Positions 55,245 to 63,900 of a stretch of 64,000 nucleotides of DNA are shown in pieces. Positions within the stretch are counted from its first letter, which is position 1; every line of letters starts with the position of its first letter. The DNA is from Rhodoblastus acidophilus (GTDB lineage Bacteria; Pseudomonadota; Alphaproteobacteria; Rhizobiales; Beijerinckiaceae): contig NZ_JAOQNX010000017.1 in the NCBI RefSeq assembly GCF_025961575.1, positions 45,928-109,927 on the forward strand. Reading direction: 5' to 3'. Under the pieces are notes generated by a model that was not told the origin of the DNA, ran no database searches, and saw only the letters and a list, made by a program, of their open reading frames with translations. Position numbers and translations under genes: made by a program.

Positions 55245-56084
55245 ATGACTGACTCCGCGATCAAGGACGTCGTCCGCGAAAAATATGCCGAGGCGGCGCG
55301 CCGCGTTTCGTCCTCAGGATCATGCTGCGGCGGAGGGGGCGCCGTGCTGGACGGTTGCGATCCCATCACCTCCAACCTCTACGCCGAGCATGAAAAGGGC
55401 GAACTCCCCGACGCCGCTGTCCTGGCGTCGCTCGGGTGCGGCAACCCTACGGCGCTCGCCGAATTGAAGCTCGGCGAAACCGTTCTCGACCTAGGCTCTG
55501 GCGGCGGCATCGACGTGCTGCTCTCGGCCAGACGCGTGGGCCCGACGGGAAAGGCCTACGGCCTCGACATGACCGACGAAATGCTCGCGCTCGCCCGCGC
55601 CAATCAGGAGAAAGCCGGCGCGACCAACGTCGAGTTCCTCAAGGGCGAAATCGAGGCCATTCCGCTTCCGGACAATTCCGTGGACGTGATCATCTCGAAC
55701 TGCGTGATCAACCTGTCCGGCGACAAGGACAAGGTGCTGCGCGAAGCCTTCCGCGTTCTGAAGCCGGGCGGCCGGTTCGCGGTGTCCGACGTGGTCACGC
55801 GCGGCGACATTCCGGCTGAAATCCGCAGGGACATGCTCGCCTGGGTCGGCTGCATCGCCGGCGCGCTCGACGAGAACGATTTCCGCGCCAAGTTATGCGA
55901 GGCCGGCTTCGAGGAGATCGGCATTGAGCCGACTCGCGTCTACAAGGTCGAGGACGCGCGTGAATTCCTGGTCGGCCAGGGCTTGGATGTGGACGCCCTG
56001 GCGAAACAGGTGGACGGCAAATTCATGAGCGCGTTCGTGCGCGCGACCAAGCCGCCGCGACATGGCAATAAATGCTGCGGGTGA
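55245..56084 (+). CDS. arsM: arsenite S-adenosylmethionine methyltransferase
   Basis: A 279-residue enzyme that methylates As(III), giving volatile or excreted products. The SAM site is [20 protein letters not shown]. The three catalytic cysteines appear as C65 (SLGCGNP), C153 (ISNCVINLS) and C203 (WVGCIAG). Extra cysteine pairs occur at 27-28 (SCCGGG) and at the very end (KCCG). It follows arsR in one operon. No arsB/acr3 or arsC is in the window. Confidence 0.95.
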   Translation: MTDSAIKDVVREKYAEAARRVSSSGSCCGGGGAVLDGCDPITSNLYAEHEKGELPDAAVLASLGCGNPTALAELKLGETVLDLGSGGGIDVLLSARRVGPTGKAYGLDMTDEMLALARANQEKAGATNVEFLKGEIEAIPLPDNSVDVIISNCVINLSGDKDKVLREAFRVLKPGGRFAVSDVVTRGDIPAEIRRDMLAWVGCIAGALDENDFRAKLCEAGFEEIGIEPTRVYKVEDAREFLVGQGLDVDALAKQVDGKFMSAFVRATKPPRHGNKCCG

Positions 56085-56162
56085 TCGTCAGCCGACGCGG
56101 TTTCCCGCCGCGTCCGACGGTCAGCATCACCATAAATCGATTGCCGAGGTTGGGTTGAAATG

Positions 56163-56185
56163 AAAAGCCCGGCAGATCGCCGGGC
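56163..56185 (-). terminator. terminator after the 56208 gene
   Basis: GCCCGGC / GCCGGGC stem followed on the minus strand by TTTT. Counterpart of 46278-46300. Confidence 0.82.
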
Positions 56186-56207
56186 GTCCGATTGGCTGCC
56201 TTAACTT

Positions 56208-56402
56208 TCAGGCGGCGTCGTTCTTCGCGATTTTCAGCTTGGCGCGCTTCTCGGCGCGGATCGCCTTCAAAGCATGGTCGAGGTGTTGGCGAGCGCGAAG
56301 CAGCGCCGATCGGTCGAAAAAAGCTAGGTCCAACTCGCCCTGAGCATAAAGCAAATTAATCTGCACAAGTTCACTCAGCTTGTCGCTGCTGTTTGTCTTC
56401 AT
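56208..56402 (-). CDS. small helical protein, intact paralogue of the 46063 pseudogene
   Basis: A 64-residue protein (MKTNSSDKLSELVQINLLYA, then FDRSALLRARQHLDHALKAI, ending in a lysine-rich tail). Two helices resemble the 68-residue proteins at 45027 and 57229. ATG 56402 follows AGGGGAGAA. It is transcribed away from the XRE gene. Confidence 0.7.
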   Translation of the reverse strand: MKTNSSDKLSELVQINLLYAQGELDLAFFDRSALLRARQHLDHALKAIRAEKRAKLKIAKNDAA

Positions 56403-56620
56403 AATCGAATTCTCCCCTGCGCAGCCAGGCCGGCTGACGAAACGCAATCACCTTTACAAACGTAGGTTGCGCGAATCCTGTCGTCGCGCTCAATCTCGCA
56501 ACCCTACGTCACATGATTGCAAATGCAAGAGCTTGAGCTTAAATGCTCTAAACGCCTATTCTATCGGTCTTTTTCCATACGGGGACGCGGCGTCGCCCCG
56601 CCGGAGTGACAGCATGTCGC
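56400..56620. other. conserved structured intergenic region, copy 2
   Basis: Inverted counterpart of 45860-46030. GGGGACGCGGCGTCGCCCC (56581-56599) is a hairpin whose stem differs from copy 1 by a paired change. An ACGTAG...GTTGCG / CGCAACCTACGT arm is longer here than in copy 1. Confidence 0.5.
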
Positions 56621-56712
56621 GGTCACGTTAGAGTTGCATATGTTAAGGCCGTGTTAATGTTGACGCGTGTTAGTTGTGTGACGCAGAGCAATTAAAGATT
56701 TCGAGGGTTGGA

Positions 56713-56979
56713 ATGGCTATCACGAATCAAATCGACGTAAAGGTAGGTGCGTGTTTGCGTCGTATCCGCTTCGAGCGCACTCGGGCGTTAGCTGACTTGG
56801 CCGCAGCTATCGGAGTGGGAGTTGAAGTGATGTTAGCCGTCGAGAATGGCGAAAAGCGCATTAGCGCTCATTTGATGGTGGCGCTCTGCCAAGAATTGAA
56901 TGTTCGTCCGTCAGAATTCTTCGCTTGGTCTGACGACCTTGAAACAAAAACGCCGCAATCAGAAGTGAGCGCGGCCTGA
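56713..56979 (+). CDS. XRE family HTH regulator, paralogue of 45462-45755
   Basis: An 88-residue Cro/C1-type regulator (VGACLRRIRFERTRALADLA, then VMLAVENGEKRISAHLMVAL). It is about 70% identical to the element's regulator, with differences in the recognition helix region (GVGVEVMLAVE versus GTGTEALLAFE). It is still intact although the rest of the relic is eroded, so it may give cross-immunity. ATG 56713. Confidence 0.8.
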   Translation: MAITNQIDVKVGACLRRIRFERTRALADLAAAIGVGVEVMLAVENGEKRISAHLMVALCQELNVRPSEFFAWSDDLETKTPQSEVSAA

Positions 56980-57228
56980 CGCCGGGGCGCATGGCGACCG
57001 TGGTTGTGCGCTCCCCCATTCGCGGGAACATGGTTGCATCCGGCCAGCGAGCCATAACTATTAAGAATAGCACACTTGCGCTAAATGCGTGGGTTAAATG
57101 TTATAAATGTTATGTTTCTAACTAATTTTAACGATACGGCATTGTACGTTGGTCGCCTTGAACGGTGCGACGTTTTGTCTCGTTGTGCCGTTTCGACTTT
57201 GGAACGTGGCAATATGCCGAGGTAGCAA

Positions 57229-57435
57229 TTGACGAACGACAACACCCTTGACCGCGACGAAAACGGCAAGAGCTGCGGCGGTTTTTTGGCATTGGTTGAA
57301 ATCGATCTACGTTATGCAGCTGCGGAGTTGAGGACCGCACAGGGTAACTCTTCGGCGCAAAGCCGCGCCCTTCAGCATATCGAGAGCGCGCTGGAAAGTC
57401 TCCGCACGCATAGGGCCGGTGACGAGGCGGCCTGA
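57229..57435 (+). CDS. small helical protein, paralogue of 45027-45233
   Basis: A 68-residue protein starting with TTG (MTNDNTLDRDENGKSCGG) after GAGGTAGC, with two helices (ALVEIDLRYAAAELRTAQ, RALQHIESALESLRTH). The conserved TTG start in both copies suggests low expression is selected. Confidence 0.68.
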   Translation: MTNDNTLDRDENGKSCGGFLALVEIDLRYAAAELRTAQGNSSAQSRALQHIESALESLRTHRAGDEAA

Positions 57436-57453
57436 GATTTTGCGGCTAGGCGC

Positions 57454-57654
57454 TCAGCTACACTGTCGTTCGTCGTCTTCGGTTCCATTGAGCCACGCTT
57501 GGGCGTTCGCTTGACTGAGGACTTCAAGAACCTCTTGCTCGTACTGCCCCTCGCACGTCACCGTTTTCAAGAGATATGACGTACCGTAACAGTAAAGGGT
57601 GTAGTCGGTGCGGCTTTCATTGAAAATAATTTGCTCGCGATGAACGATTCGCAT
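57454..57654 (-). CDS. small conserved protein, paralogue of 44799-44999
   Basis: A 66-residue protein (MRIVHREQIIFNESRTDYTL, then YCYGTSYLLKTVTCEG, ending GTEDDERQCS). Intact, with the same length and ends as the element copy. Function unknown. Confidence 0.7.
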   Translation of the reverse strand: MRIVHREQIIFNESRTDYTLYCYGTSYLLKTVTCEGQYEQEVLEVLSQANAQAWLNGTEDDERQCS

Positions 57655-57812
57655 TTCGCAACCTCGTTAGGTTGACGCGCTTTACGCTTATTCGTCAATT
57701 TCTGCAAGCTTGCGCATGTATTGACGTGCATCGATTCACACACACAGACGAAAAGCGACAAAAACCGAGCTGAAACGCGGCTTTAATTTCGTAGCGGTTC
57801 GAATAAAAGCGA

Positions 57813-57955
57813 TCAGGCGATCGCTAGCGCCGCGAGTTTCAGCACGCCAGCGGCAAGCACCAAGGCGACGACATCCCACTGGTCCCAGCCTATGAACCGG
57901 CCAGGGCGATTGATCCGCGCCGACGTGGCGGCCATCGCCTCAACAGCAATCGCGG
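57813..57955 (-). pseudogene. fragment of the membrane-anchored protein gene
   Basis: The last 45 or so codons (AIAVEAMAATSARINRPGRF, then the hydrophobic helix ALVLAAGVLKLAALAIA and stop at 57813) match the protein at 44253-44606. The N-terminal part is missing and the sequence joins directly to a tape-measure fragment. Confidence 0.75.
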
Positions 57956-57958
57956 CTT

Positions 57959-58018
57959 CGAGTTGATCGCGTTGACGGCGGACAGCAACGTGGACAGGTT
58001 GACCTTGACAGGCTCGTG
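57959..58018 (-). pseudogene. tape-measure gene fragment
   Basis: Twenty codons (EPVKVNLSTLLSAVNAINSK) match the tape measure's KGNLSALLSAVNAINSKP at both protein and DNA level. It marks the deletion junction of the relic element. Confidence 0.8.
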
Positions 58019-58040
58019 AAACACTAAAAAATGTGGTGAA

Positions 58041-58096
58041 GCGAGGCAACGTCCTCCTCCTGCAACCGTGCGGGACAGAAGTCCGGGACGGCCCGG
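58041..58096 (+). promoter_or_regulatory. possible guanidine-II (mini-ykkC) riboswitch before the Gdx gene
   Basis: CCGGG-ACGG-CCCGG (58083-58096) is a perfect hairpin with the ACGR tetraloop diagnostic of this class, 20 bp before the exporter ATG. The expected first hairpin is weak: GAGG-CAACGT-CCTC (58043-58056) has AACG but not a clean ACGR loop. The gene context (Gdx exporter, urea/guanidine carboxylase) supports the call. Confidence 0.5.
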
Positions 58097-58115
58097 TCCT
58101 GAAAAGGGGCCGGTC

Positions 58116-58436
58116 ATGGCTTGGGTCTATCTCTTTCTCGCCGGTGTGATGGAAATTGCGTGGGCCTACGCGATGAAGCAGTCGGACGGGTTCACGCGTC
58201 TTTGGCCGACTGCGACCGTGATCGTGGCCCTGATCGGGAGCCTCGGACTTCTGGCGCTTTCGATGCGCACTTTGCCCCTCGGAACCGCCTACACGATTTG
58301 GACCGGCATCGGCGCGATTGGGGCCTTCGTGCTTGGCATTGTCGCGCTGGGCGAACAAGCAACCTTTGGTCGTCTGATCGCCGCGGCGCTGATCATATCT
58401 GGGCTGATTGCAATGAAGCTGAGCAGCAATCCGTAG
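58116..58436 (+). CDS. gdx: small multidrug resistance guanidinium exporter (Gdx/SugE)
   Basis: A 106-residue, four-helix SMR protein working as an antiparallel dimer, exchanging guanidinium for protons. All residues known to line the Gdx-Clo site are present at the same positions: E13, W16, S42, Y59 and W62. The segments MKQSDGFTRLWP and LPLGTAYTIWTGIGAIG are typical of the Gdx subgroup rather than of EmrE-like drug pumps. ATG 58116 follows AAAAGGGG; the upstream hairpin may regulate it. It is convergent with the allophanate hydrolase gene. Confidence 0.9.
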   Translation: MAWVYLFLAGVMEIAWAYAMKQSDGFTRLWPTATVIVALIGSLGLLALSMRTLPLGTAYTIWTGIGAIGAFVLGIVALGEQATFGRLIAAALIISGLIAMKLSSNP

Positions 58437-58477
58437 CCGCAACACGAGCGGCTACTGGTCCTCAGCAGCGCGCGATG

Positions 58478-60263
58478 TCAGCGCTGCGACGCAAGAAAAT
58501 CACGCCAGCCGCCGTGGTTGGTGATTTCACGCGCGCCAGTCAGGGCATGCGCCTCGCAAAGGAATCCCGTGACCCGCCGGCCGCTGGCGAGCGTGATCTT
58601 GCCGACGCCGAGCGGCGCCGGGATGGCGTCGACGAAACGGCCGAAGGCTTCGGCGGGCAGCGACCAGACTTCAACCTCGAGACCCGGTCCGGCAAAACCC
58701 GGCTCATGGATCAGACCCGGCTTGGGCGGCGTGGTGTTGGCGAGCGCATAGAGCCGATAGTCGGGCGCGGTGCGCGTCGCTTCGACCAGCCATCCGCCGG
58801 CTTGGGTGAGTTGCCAGTTCAAGGGCTGGCCGGCGAGATGGGCGCCGACGACGACGATCTCGAGGCTGCCGGTCAGAGGCGCCGGCGCCTGCGCCGGAAC
58901 GGATTCTCGCGCAACACCGGCGCCGCAGCCCGACGCCGCGTGGAAGGCGGCGGCGAAGGGCGCCAGCGCCTCGTCGCTCTGCGGCGGGCCGATCAGGGTG
59001 ACGCCAAAGGGCAAGCCGTCGGCGCGGAAGCCGGCGGGAACGGCGATGGCCGCCATGCCGCGGAAATTGACGAAATTGGTGTAGCGGCCGAATTGCGCAT
59101 TGAGCCGCACCGGGTCGGCCTTCATGGCCTCGACCGTGTGAATGGTGGGCGACGTCGGCAGCAGCAGGACATCGAATTTTTCGGCTTCCTTGTCAGCGGC
59201 GCGGAAAAGCTCTTGCAGCCGGTATTGACCCCGGAAGGCGTCGGCGGCCGAGAATTTTTTCGCGCTTTCGATCAGGCCGCGCACGGTCGGATCGAGGGCT
59301 TCGGGTTTTTGGGCGAGGAAAGGCTCGATGGCTGCGAGCCGCTCCGCCAGCCACGGCCCTTCATAGAGCAGCGCGGCGATTTCGGCGAAGGGCGCATAGT
59401 CGAATTCGACCACGCGCCACCCCAGCGTCTCCGCTTGGGCGACCGCCTGCGCATAAAGCTTTGCATTCTCCGCGTCGCCGTAGAATTCGCGATCGCCCGT
59501 CGTCAGCACGCCAACGCGCGGCTGCGGCGGCAAGCCGATGGGCGCGGGCGCCGCGGAATAAGGGTCTTGCGCATCGAACCCTTCGATGATCCGGCGCACG
59601 GCAACGCCATCGGCGACATCGGCCGCAAAGACATTGACGCAATCGAGGCTGCGGCAGGCGGGGACCACGCCCGTCGCGGGGACGAGGCCGGGCGTGGGTT
59701 TGACGCCGACGATATTGTTGAAGGCGGCGGGCACGCGCCCCGATCCCGCCGTATCCGTGCCGAGAGAAAAGGCGACGAGGCCGCGCGCCACCGCCACCGC
59801 CGAGCCCGAAGACGAACCGCCGGACACGTAATCGCGATTGAACACGCAACGCGGCGCGCCATAGGGCGAGCGCGTGCCGTTCAGGCCGGTGGCGAACTGG
59901 TCGAGATTGGTCTTGCCGACCAGCAGCGCGCCCGCCGCGCGTAGCCGGGCGACCACGGTGGCAATCATGCTGCGCCTGATAGGCGTAATCGGGACAGGCG
60001 GCGGTGGTCGCCATGCCGGCGACGTCGATATTGTCTTTCACCACATAGGGGACGCCCCAAAGCGGCAGTTTTTTGGAATCGGGTTCGCGCGCGAAAAGGT
60101 CGCGGGCGGCGGCGCGCAGGTTTTGCGGCGCGACGCGGCTGATGAAAACCGCGGGATCGTCGCAGGCGTCGATCCGCGCCAAAACCTCCTCGACGACGTC
60201 GAACAGGTTTTGCGGATTTTCGGCATAGCGGGCGCGCAGGGAGCTCAGGGTGAACAGGGCCAT
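58478..60263 (-). pseudogene. atzF: allophanate hydrolase, frameshifted
   Basis: Hydrolyses allophanate to ammonia and CO2 after urea (or carboxyguanidine) carboxylation. The amidase domain shows WGVPYVVKDNIDVAGM (catalytic Lys) and YVSGGSSSGSAVAVA (serines); the C-terminal AtzF-type domain follows from about residue 450. ATG 60263 overlaps the carboxylase stop (TGATG). After ACPDYAYQAQHD an extra A/T at 59963-59964 shifts the frame; removing it restores ATVVARLRAAGALLVGKTNL and one frame of about 594 codons. Either a disabled gene or a sequencing error. Confidence 0.85.
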
Positions 60264-63200
60264 CACACTTCCTCCAGAGCACAGACCAGGTCGCCGGCGC
60301 GAAGCGTCTGGCCGGGCTTGACCAATTGGCTGCGGACAATGCCGCGCGCCGTCGCGGCGATGGAAATTTCCATTTTCATCGACTCAATCACCAGGAGGGG
60401 CTGTCCGATCTCGACGTGATCGCCTTCGCCGACCCGCCATTGCCAGACATTTCCGGGCGCCTCGGCGAACTGGCCGATGCAGCCGTCCGGGACTTCGCCG
60501 CCGGAGCCGAGCGCGGCGGCGGCTTCATCCAGCGGCGCGTCGTCAATCTTCGCGTCGCGCCAGCGCTGCCGCTCGGCCTCGAAAGCCGCTTGCTGCTTTG
60601 TCTTGAACGCGGCGATCCCGTCCGCTTCGCGCGCGAGAAATTTTTTGTAGTCGGCGTAAGAAAATTCGGTCTGCTCGATTTTGACGGGATAGCCGCCATG
60701 CGGAAAAGCCGCGCGCGCCTCCAAAAGCTCTTCCGCGCTCACCGGGAAAAACTTGATCTGGTCGAAGAAGCGCAACAGCCATGGCGACCCCGGCGCGAAT
60801 TCCGGCGTCGTGCGAAAACTGTTCCACATCTGGATGGTGCGGCCGAACAATTGGTAGCCGCCCGGTCCCTCCATGCCATAGACGCACATATAGGCGCCGC
60901 CGATGCCCACGGCGTTTTCGGGCGTCCAGGTGCGCGCCGGATTGTATTTTGTTGTGACCAGGCGGTGACGCGGATCGACCGGCGTCGCCACGGGCGCGCC
61001 GAGATAGACGTCGCCGAGGCCGAGCACGAGATAATTGGCGTCGAAAATGATGTTTTGCACCGCCGCCACATCGTCGAGCCCGTTGATGCGGCGGATGAAC
61101 TCGATGTTGTCAGGACACCAGGGCGCATTGGGGCGCACGAGATCCTGATATTTGCGCATGGCGAGCTGCGCCTGCGGATCGTTCCACGACAGCGGCAGAT
61201 GCACGATGCGGCTGGGGACGTTCATCGCATCGGTCGACGGCATGTCGGCCTCGATCTCGCGCAAAACATCGAGCAGTCTTGTGCGCGACAAGACCGAACT
61301 GTCGTAATGCACCTGCAGCGAGCGAATGCCCGGCGTCATGTCGATCAGGCCGGTCAGACTGGCCTCGCGCACCTTTTGCGCCAGCAGATGCACGCGCATG
61401 CGCAGGCCGATGTCGAGCGCCATCGGGCCATATTCGACAAGCAAGTTGTCGTCGCCGGCGCGGCGGTAGACGGCCGGGATTTCGCCCTCGACCTTGCCGA
61501 GAATGCCGGAGCCGGGCGCGCTTTTCACCGTGGGTCCGGCGACGGGATCGTTTTCCCGCGCGACGGGAACGAATTTCAGCTTGTCGCCCGGCTTGAGCTG
61601 TCCAAGCTTCCACAAATCCTCCCGCGCGGTGACGGCGGGGCAAACGAAACCGCCGAGGCTCGGGCCATCGGGGCCGAGCAGGATCGGCATGTCGCCGGTA
61701 AAGTCCACGGCGCCGATCGCATAGGCGTTGTCGTGGATGTTGGAGGGATGCAGACCGGCTTCGCCGCCATCGGCGCGCGCCCAGTTTGGCTTCGGGCCGA
61801 TCAGACGCACGCCCGTGCGCGCCGAGTTGAAATGCACCTCATATTCGGCGGAAAACAGCTCTTCCACATCCGCGTCGAGGAAAAAGTCGGGCGCGCCGTG
61901 GGGGCCGTAGATCACCGCCAGCCGCCAGTCATGGGTGAGCGGCGGCCGTTCGTCCTCGCGGGCTGGTCGGGGCTCGCTCAGGGCAGGGGCGTCGCCGAAA
62001 TGCAGGACGTCCCCGGCTTTGAGCGCGCCCACGGCGTGGCCGCCAAAACCGCTCAGCGTGAAGGTTGCGCGCGAGCCCAAAAACTCGGGCGCGTCAAAAC
62101 CGCCGCGCAGCGCCAGATAGGTGCGCAGGCCCGGTCCCTCGACGGCGCCGACCGCCAGGACCTGTCCGGCTTTGGCGGCATGAGGAACATTGTTGGCGAT
62201 CTCGGCGCCGTCGAGCGTCGCCTTCATCCGCGCGCCGGCCAGCGCGAACATTGCGTCGGAATTGAAGCGCAGCGTCGCGCCGCGCGCGGTCATCTCCAGG
62301 GCGGTCGTGGTTTCCGGATTGCCAACGATGCGGTTGGCCAGCCGAAAACTGTTTTCGTCCATCGGGCCGCTCGGCGGCACGCCGACATCCCAAAGGCCGA
62401 GGCGCCCGGGCAATTCCTGGATGGTCGATTGCGCGCCCGGGCTCAGCACGTCGAGCGAGCGCGGCTGGAAGGCGAAGTGGGGCAGCACATTGGTGGCGAC
62501 CTCGCCCCGCGCGAAAACCTCCGATGCGGCGACGGCGCGCAAATAGGCCAGATTTGTTTCGATGCCGCAGACGCGAGTGGCGTCGAGCGCCGCACGCAAT
62601 TTTGCCAGCGCCGCGTCGCGGGTGTCGCCATGGACGATGATCTTCGCCAGCATGGGATCGTAATTGGCGGTGACCTCCGCGCCGGTCTCGATCCAGCCGT
62701 CGATGCGCGCGTCCGCAGGGAACGAAACCTCCGTCAGCAGGCCGGCGCTGGGGCGGAATTTTTGCGCGGGGTTTTCGGCGTAAAGACGCGCCTCCATCGC
62801 CGCGCCGCGCTGGGTGAGATCGACGCCGGTGAGCACGTCTTCGCCCGCCGCCTGACGGATCATCCATTCCACCAGATCGACGCCGAACACCGTTTCCGTA
62901 ACGGGATGCTCGACCTGCAAGCGCGTGTTGACTTCCAGGAAGTAAAAATCGTCGCGGGCGACATCGTAGATGAATTCCACCGTGCCCGCCGACTCGTATT
63001 TTACGGCGCGGCCCAGAGCGCAAGCCGCGTCCCGCAGGCGGGACTTGAGCGCGTCGGAAAGCCCCGGCGCCGGGGTTTCCTCGATGACCTTCTGGTTGCG
63101 CCGTTGCAGCGAACAATCGCGCTCACCGAGCGCGACGACGCGGCCCTTGCCGTCGCCGAAAATCTGCACTTCGACATGGCGCGCGCGCGCCACAAAACGT

Positions 63201-63796
63201 TCCAAAAACAGCCGCGCGTCGCCAAAACCGGCCTGAGCGGTCCGCTGCACGCTCTCGAATTTTTCGCGGAGAGATTCGGGCCCCTCGCAGAGCTGCATGC
63301 CAATGCCGCCGCCGCCCGCCGTGCTCTTCAGCATGACGGGATAGCCGATGGTTTCCGCCGCAGCCAGGGCGTCTTCGACCGTCTCCAAAATGCTCGTGCC
63401 CGGCAGTAGCGGCGCTCCCGCCTTTTGCGCAATGTCGCGCGCCGTGTGTTTGAGGCCGAAGGCGCGCAAATGCTCGGGGCGCGGCCCGATGAAGGCGATG
63501 TTTTCCGCCGCCAGCTTTTCGGCAAAACCGACGTTTTCGGACAGAAAGCCATAGCCGGGATGCACCGCCTGCGCGCCGGTCCGCTTGCAGGCTTCGATGA
63601 TTTTATCCGCCTGCAAATAACTCTCGGCGGCGGGCGCCGGGCCGAGGCGCACCGCTTCATCCGCATCAAGCACGGGCCGTGCAAAACGGTCGGCGTCGGA
63701 ATAGACGGCGACGCTTTTGACGCCCATTTTTCGACAGGTTTTTCCGATCCGGCCGACGATTTCGCCCCGGTTGGCAATCAGGATTTTCGTGAACAT
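60263..63796 (-). CDS. urea carboxylase / guanidine carboxylase-type biotin enzyme
   Basis: A 1177-residue ATP- and biotin-dependent carboxylase. Domains in order: biotin carboxylase (about 1-450; ANRGEIVGRI, KSTAGGGGIGM, FLEVNTRLQVEHPVTE), KipA-like carboxyltransferase (about 470-790; RLGLWDVGVPPSGPMD), KipI-like part (about 810-1010; YDSSVLSRTRLLDVLREIEA), and a C-terminal biotinyl domain (VIESMKMEISI, biotin on K). Sequence alone does not separate urea from guanidine as substrate; the neighbouring Gdx exporter favours guanidine metabolism. It is coupled to atzF by a 1-bp overlap. Confidence 0.92.
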   Translation of the reverse strand: MFTKILIANRGEIVGRIGKTCRKMGVKSVAVYSDADRFARPVLDADEAVRLGPAPAAESYLQADKIIEACKRTGAQAVHPGYGFLSENVGFAEKLAAENIAFIGPRPEHLRAFGLKHTARDIAQKAGAPLLPGTSILETVEDALAAAETIGYPVMLKSTAGGGGIGMQLCEGPESLREKFESVQRTAQAGFGDARLFLERFVARARHVEVQIFGDGKGRVVALGERDCSLQRRNQKVIEETPAPGLSDALKSRLRDAACALGRAVKYESAGTVEFIYDVARDDFYFLEVNTRLQVEHPVTETVFGVDLVEWMIRQAAGEDVLTGVDLTQRGAAMEARLYAENPAQKFRPSAGLLTEVSFPADARIDGWIETGAEVTANYDPMLAKIIVHGDTRDAALAKLRAALDATRVCGIETNLAYLRAVAASEVFARGEVATNVLPHFAFQPRSLDVLSPGAQSTIQELPGRLGLWDVGVPPSGPMDENSFRLANRIVGNPETTTALEMTARGATLRFNSDAMFALAGARMKATLDGAEIANNVPHAAKAGQVLAVGAVEGPGLRTYLALRGGFDAPEFLGSRATFTLSGFGGHAVGALKAGDVLHFGDAPALSEPRPAREDERPPLTHDWRLAVIYGPHGAPDFFLDADVEELFSAEYEVHFNSARTGVRLIGPKPNWARADGGEAGLHPSNIHDNAYAIGAVDFTGDMPILLGPDGPSLGGFVCPAVTAREDLWKLGQLKPGDKLKFVPVARENDPVAGPTVKSAPGSGILGKVEGEIPAVYRRAGDDNLLVEYGPMALDIGLRMRVHLLAQKVREASLTGLIDMTPGIRSLQVHYDSSVLSRTRLLDVLREIEADMPSTDAMNVPSRIVHLPLSWNDPQAQLAMRKYQDLVRPNAPWCPDNIEFIRRINGLDDVAAVQNIIFDANYLVLGLGDVYLGAPVATPVDPRHRLVTTKYNPARTWTPENAVGIGGAYMCVYGMEGPGGYQLFGRTIQMWNSFRTTPEFAPGSPWLLRFFDQIKFFPVSAEELLEARAAFPHGGYPVKIEQTEFSYADYKKFLAREADGIAAFKTKQQAAFEAERQRWRDAKIDDAPLDEAAAALGSGGEVPDGCIGQFAEAPGNVWQWRVGEGDHVEIGQPLLVIESMKMEISIAATARGIVRSQLVKPGQTLRAGDLVCALEEV

Positions 63797-63900
63797 TTAC
63801 GCCTCCGGAGCGTCCCAAATCAAAGCCTGGACCGGCGTGGGGATGAAACCGTTGCAGGGGTTGTTGATCTGCGGGCAGTTGGAGATCACGCACAAAATGT
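63797..63900 (-). pseudogene. C-terminal remnant of urea amidolyase-associated protein 2 (UAAP2)
   Basis: The last 31 or so codons ([20 protein letters not shown], then [10 protein letters not shown]) are the characteristic end of UAAP2, whose gene normally precedes the carboxylase. Upstream, similarity ends abruptly and the frame soon meets a stop at about 63990. The stop codon at 63797 abuts the carboxylase ATG. Confidence 0.75.

Larger units (their letters stand above)
56150..58018. mobile_element. relic of a second, related element (inverted right-arm module)
   Basis: Gene by gene this region mirrors 46313 back to 42055 of the intact element: small helical gene, structured intergenic region, XRE gene, TTG-start helical gene, 66-residue gene, membrane-anchored fragment, and about 20 codons of the tape measure. 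Order and relative strand are preserved but inverted as a block. Everything between the tape-measure fragment and the membrane-helix fragment is deleted. No integrase or att repeat is found here. Confidence 0.85.

Noticed and set aside
58043..58056. GAGG-CAACGT-CCTC as a confident first hairpin of guanidine-II
   Set aside because: The loop lacks the ACGR consensus, so only the second hairpin is counted as strong evidence.
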